Shown here one piece after another: positions 32,401 through 33,314 of a stretch of 33,314 nucleotides of DNA (the first letter of the stretch is position 1; each line of letters begins with the position of its first letter). Both the position numbers and the translations under genes were made by a program. The stretch comes from Basidiobolus ranarum (lineage: Eukaryota; Basidiobolomycota; Basidiobolomycetes; Basidiobolales). Location: assembly GCA_040143965.1 (NCBI GenBank), contig JASJQH010000076.1, positions 1-33,314 of the forward strand, given 5' to 3'. The notes beneath the pieces are model-generated. The model made no database searches and was not told the origin of the DNA. It was given only the letters and a program-made list of their open reading frames with translations.

Positions 32401-33314
32401 TTTCTTCCTCAAAGAGTCAGAGTATATCAATATTAGAAAGGGTGGTAAAAAGGGTAAAGGTAAAGATAAGCACGCATGTGGATATCCTATCGTTGTATTA
32501 TTGGGCTTGTTAGATAGGTCTAGCTTCCTAAAGAGTTCTACGTTAATGGATCAGTTGATGCACCTTCTTGCGACTATATGTAAACCGTTGTCTTCATTAG
32601 CTCGCAAATCTGCTACTGAGACAGCCAAAAAGGTTGTAGATGAACCAAGTCAACCTACTGTTGGGGATGCTGAAACTACCGAGCAAGTTCCGTCGACTGA
32701 AGTTGAAAATATTTCGAATGTAGAGGAGAAAGAAGACAACAAAAATACCTCACTAGAGGAGAAAGACAAGCCGTTCAAGCCTCCAGTGATACCTGAAAAT
32801 TGTCTTCGATCAATTGTCAATGTCCTTACCGCGGGAGAATGTAGCAGTAAAACATTCCAATACACTCTATCAGTAATTCAGTACTTGTCTTCTCTTCAGG
32901 GAACCAAGGATGTGATTACATCGGAATTGGTTGCTAGTGCTCAATCTCTTGGCAACAACATTCTTGCTGATTTGTCGGAACTATCTACAATCTTGAATAA
33001 TGCTATGACTGGAAGTGATGTTCAAGGTATTACCTTGGCGAAGTTCTCACCATCATCATCTCAGCAAGCGAAGCTCCTACGTGTACTCAAAACCATTGAT
33101 TACATTTATTCCAAAAAGCAATCGAACGCTTCCAATATCCAAACTGACTCCATCCTACCCGTCAGCAGTCCAGACCCTGATGCTACGGCGAGTCAAACCT
33201 CACCCCCATCCGATATTCAGGAAGACACTCACCGCGATCCGAAGGATGTTTCCGACTTACAAAGTGATGAACAACTTGTTCAAATCTACGGTGATTTGTC
33301 ATTTAAACAACTTT
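23491..33314 (+). CDS. TOM1: HECT E3 ubiquitin ligase TOM1/HUWE1, 3'-partial
   Basis: A giant E3 ligase (Tom1, Ptr1, HUWE1) acting in protein quality control, histone turnover and mRNA export. Exon 1 (23491-23532) encodes the family start MKIKKNPPKKLAPM. After an 89-nt intron with a TACTAAC branch point, exon 2 (23622-23918) begins PPKMKELIEE and includes DLYNWIIVLDRFDRILEDI. After a 59-nt intron, exon 3 (from 23978, HLNDLLHTNDLVILE) stays open to the window end, about 3225 residues in all. Armadillo-like DUF908/DUF913 regions fill the first ~1200 residues. A UBA domain is at ~1250-1290 (KIQQLIDMGFPRGAAEMAL), a long Asp/Glu-rich tract at ~2043-2254, and ubiquitin-binding LP motifs at ~2613-2757 (DPTFLEALPEDLRAEVL, AEFLDALPPDIREEVL and a weaker third). 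The catalytic HECT domain is beyond the right edge. Confidence 0.96.

Overview
This window looks like nuclear DNA from a gene-dense, moderately AT-rich fungal genome. Most genes are split by short GT-AG introns of about 53-131 nt, some with a TACTAAC-type branch point. ATG15, the TOM1/HUWE1 ligase, the Prp6 splicing factor, dynactin p62, an Rpr2-type RNase P subunit and a peroxisomal dienoyl-CoA isomerase all point to a fungus or close relative. A GH46 (bacterial-type) chitosanase and a Swi3/SMARCC protein with the animal-like N-terminal module favour an early-diverging (former zygomycete) lineage over Dikarya. That placement is inference. No tRNA, rRNA, transposon, CRISPR or organellar sequence was recognised.

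Layout. 1-942 (+): 3' part of a GH46 chitosanase with a possible GPI tail. 1184-2286 (-): BTB/BACK protein, convergent with it. 2560-2754 (-): possible small secreted protein. 3156-5171 (+): dynactin p62 (DCTN4) in eight exons. 5419-6033 (-): BAP31/Yet ER protein. 6490-9650 (-): Swi3/Rsc8/SMARCC chromatin remodelling subunit in three exons. 9945-10496 (+): RNase P/MRP Rpr2-like subunit. 10948-12024 (+): SAM/NCD1-like protein of unknown role. 12025-13515: gene-poor. 13516-14223 (-): unknown Pro/Tyr/acid-rich, probably nuclear protein. 14224-15904: gene-poor, with a 28-bp tandem repeat and a hexamer repeat. 15905-16910 (+): ECH1-type isomerase ending in SKL. 17092-20552 (-): Prp6/PRPF6 in at least nine exons, possibly with an 18-nt microexon. 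21055-22493 (+): ATG15 lipase in four exons. 23491 to the right edge (+): TOM1/HUWE1 HECT ligase, with a 14-codon first exon, a 99-codon second exon and a third exon open for more than 9.3 kb; its HECT domain lies beyond the window.

Most genes are conserved housekeeping genes in unrelated pathways (splicing, RNase P, chromatin, dynein transport, ER, autophagy, ubiquitin, peroxisome), so there is no operon-like unit. Several pairs are divergent with shared upstream regions (2560/3156, 9650/9945, 20552/21055) and several converge within about 180-250 bp (942/1184, 5171/5419, 16910/17092). I found no clearly new multi-gene system. The points most worth a second look are the chitosanase, the tandem repeat that reiterates a six-codon ORF downstream of a TATA box, the SAM/NCD1 protein, and the exon structures of Prp6 and TOM1. 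All exon boundaries were placed by hand from reading-frame continuity, GT/AG sites and remembered family conservation.
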